Below are positions 5,117 to 5,615 of a stretch of DNA of 5,615 bases, in pieces. A model generated the notes under the pieces. It was given only the letters and a program-made list of their open reading frames with translations, was not told the DNA's origin and did no database searches. Numbering within the stretch: the stretch's first letter is position 1; each line of letters opens with the position of its first letter. Origin of the DNA: Planctomycetota bacterium (lineage in GTDB: Bacteria; Planctomycetota; Phycisphaerae; WQYP01); assembly GCA_021799715.1 (NCBI GenBank), contig JAJYZY010000146.1, positions 1 through 5,615 on the forward strand, read 5' to 3'. The position numbers were made by a program, and so were the translations under genes.

Positions 5117-5615
5117 AGTATTGGAACATATTTATCATGGGCCTGGCGCTGCTGTTGTTGACAGTAACAGCCCGGGCAGAATCACTAGAAAATGTGCGAG
5201 CCTATGGATACATGATCGTGCCGACAAAGCCGAGAGTTCCAAGAAATTATGATGCCGGATTCTCCATTTACACCGCCGCCTGGCCGCTGCTGCGGCGGTA
5301 TCCGGGAAGACAATTTCAATCCGGCCTTTTTGGCACATGGATGGCGGCGCAGTATACCGGCAAGCGCCCGCAACATTTATATTCCGATATTGAAGGCGGA
5401 TTGGGCTGGTGGCGCAGCACACGATTTCCCACGGCGGCACCGCAGTTTCACCTCGGCGGAGTGGCTTTTAACTTTCATGCCATTGCCGACGCACCGTACG
5501 ATGGCCGTTGGAAGCACCCGCGCGGGGCCTACGGCGTAGCCCAGATCAGTCCATGGCTGCTGTTTCCGCCGGATGGGTTGGTTTTGAAACCGGGCGTAAA
5601 CGGCCAACTCTTCGG
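5113..5615 (+). CDS. Exported protein of unknown function, 3' end cut by the window
   Basis: The first 167 codons of a longer gene; no stop is reached before the window ends. Residues 1-22 form a clear Sec signal peptide: Lys2, a hydrophobic core (IFIMGLALLLLTVTA) and a cleavage site A-R-A before Glu23. There is no lipobox cysteine, so the mature protein is periplasmic, outer-membrane or secreted. The mature part is rich in aromatic residues, Gly and Pro, with striking strings such as GGLGWWRSTRF (95-105), FHLGGVAFNFHA (112-123), RGAYGVAQISPWLLFPPDGL (137-156) and NGQLF at the end. This composition suggests a beta-rich fold. I cannot assign a family or enzyme class. The ATG at 5113 was preferred to the one at 5137 because it gives the basic N-region; the ribosome binding site is weak (GGAA at 5102-5105). 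A stop upstream in frame lies at 5041-5043. Confidence 0.72.
   Translation, partial: MKYWNIFIMGLALLLLTVTARAESLENVRAYGYMIVPTKPRVPRNYDAGFSIYTAAWPLLRRYPGRQFQSGLFGTWMAAQYTGKRPQHLYSDIEGGLGWWRSTRFPTAAPQFHLGGVAFNFHAIADAPYDGRWKHPRGAYGVAQISPWLLFPPDGLVLKPGVNGQLF

Overview
The window looks like a bacterial chromosomal segment of moderately high GC. It holds three complete or near-complete coding regions that can be supported, one further gene cut by the right edge, and unusually roomy intergenic DNA rich in repeats. Only one gene can be named with confidence, metF (methylenetetrahydrofolate reductase). The others are a large polytopic GT-C type glycosyltransferase, a zinc-ribbon protein of unknown function, and the N-terminal part of an exported protein I do not recognise. 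Long spacers, an orphan metF, a family of intergenic repeats and an exported W/Y/G-rich unknown protein fit a Planctomycetota/Verrucomicrobiota-like genome. That is an impression, not a placement; no phylogenetic marker is present.

Layout. Positions 1-395 hold no supportable gene, only an AT-rich 10-bp direct repeat. A zinc-ribbon protein with a good ribosome binding site lies at 396-1070 (+). Positions 1071-1586 are non-coding and packed with repeats: two gap-free copies of a 120-bp element (1201-1320 and 1545-1664, 96/120 identical, offset exactly 344 bp), a 9-bp-period tandem repeat beside copy 1, and a perfect 9-bp inverted repeat beside copy 2. The glycosyltransferase gene (1587-3554, minus) runs into copy 2, so the element supplies its stop codon and about its last 25 codons. 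Positions 3555-3866 are the divergent regulatory region between the glycosyltransferase and metF. It has a plausible metF promoter with paired palindromes and, further upstream, a segment able to fold into a long-range stem. metF is at 3867-4781 (+). Positions 4782-5112 carry an 11-bp direct repeat, a perfect TATAAT hexamer and a possible 19-codon leader ORF whose stop overlaps the next start. The exported protein begins at 5113 and runs off the window.

The genes show no clear shared pathway: metF is one-carbon/methionine metabolism, the glycosyltransferase is envelope or protein glycosylation, and the last product is exported. The spacing argues for separate transcription units. The most interesting element is the repeat family between 1200 and 1665, especially that one copy has become, or always was, the 3' end of a protein-coding gene. 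I found no CRISPR array, tRNA, rRNA, transposase, or clear defence or mobile system.
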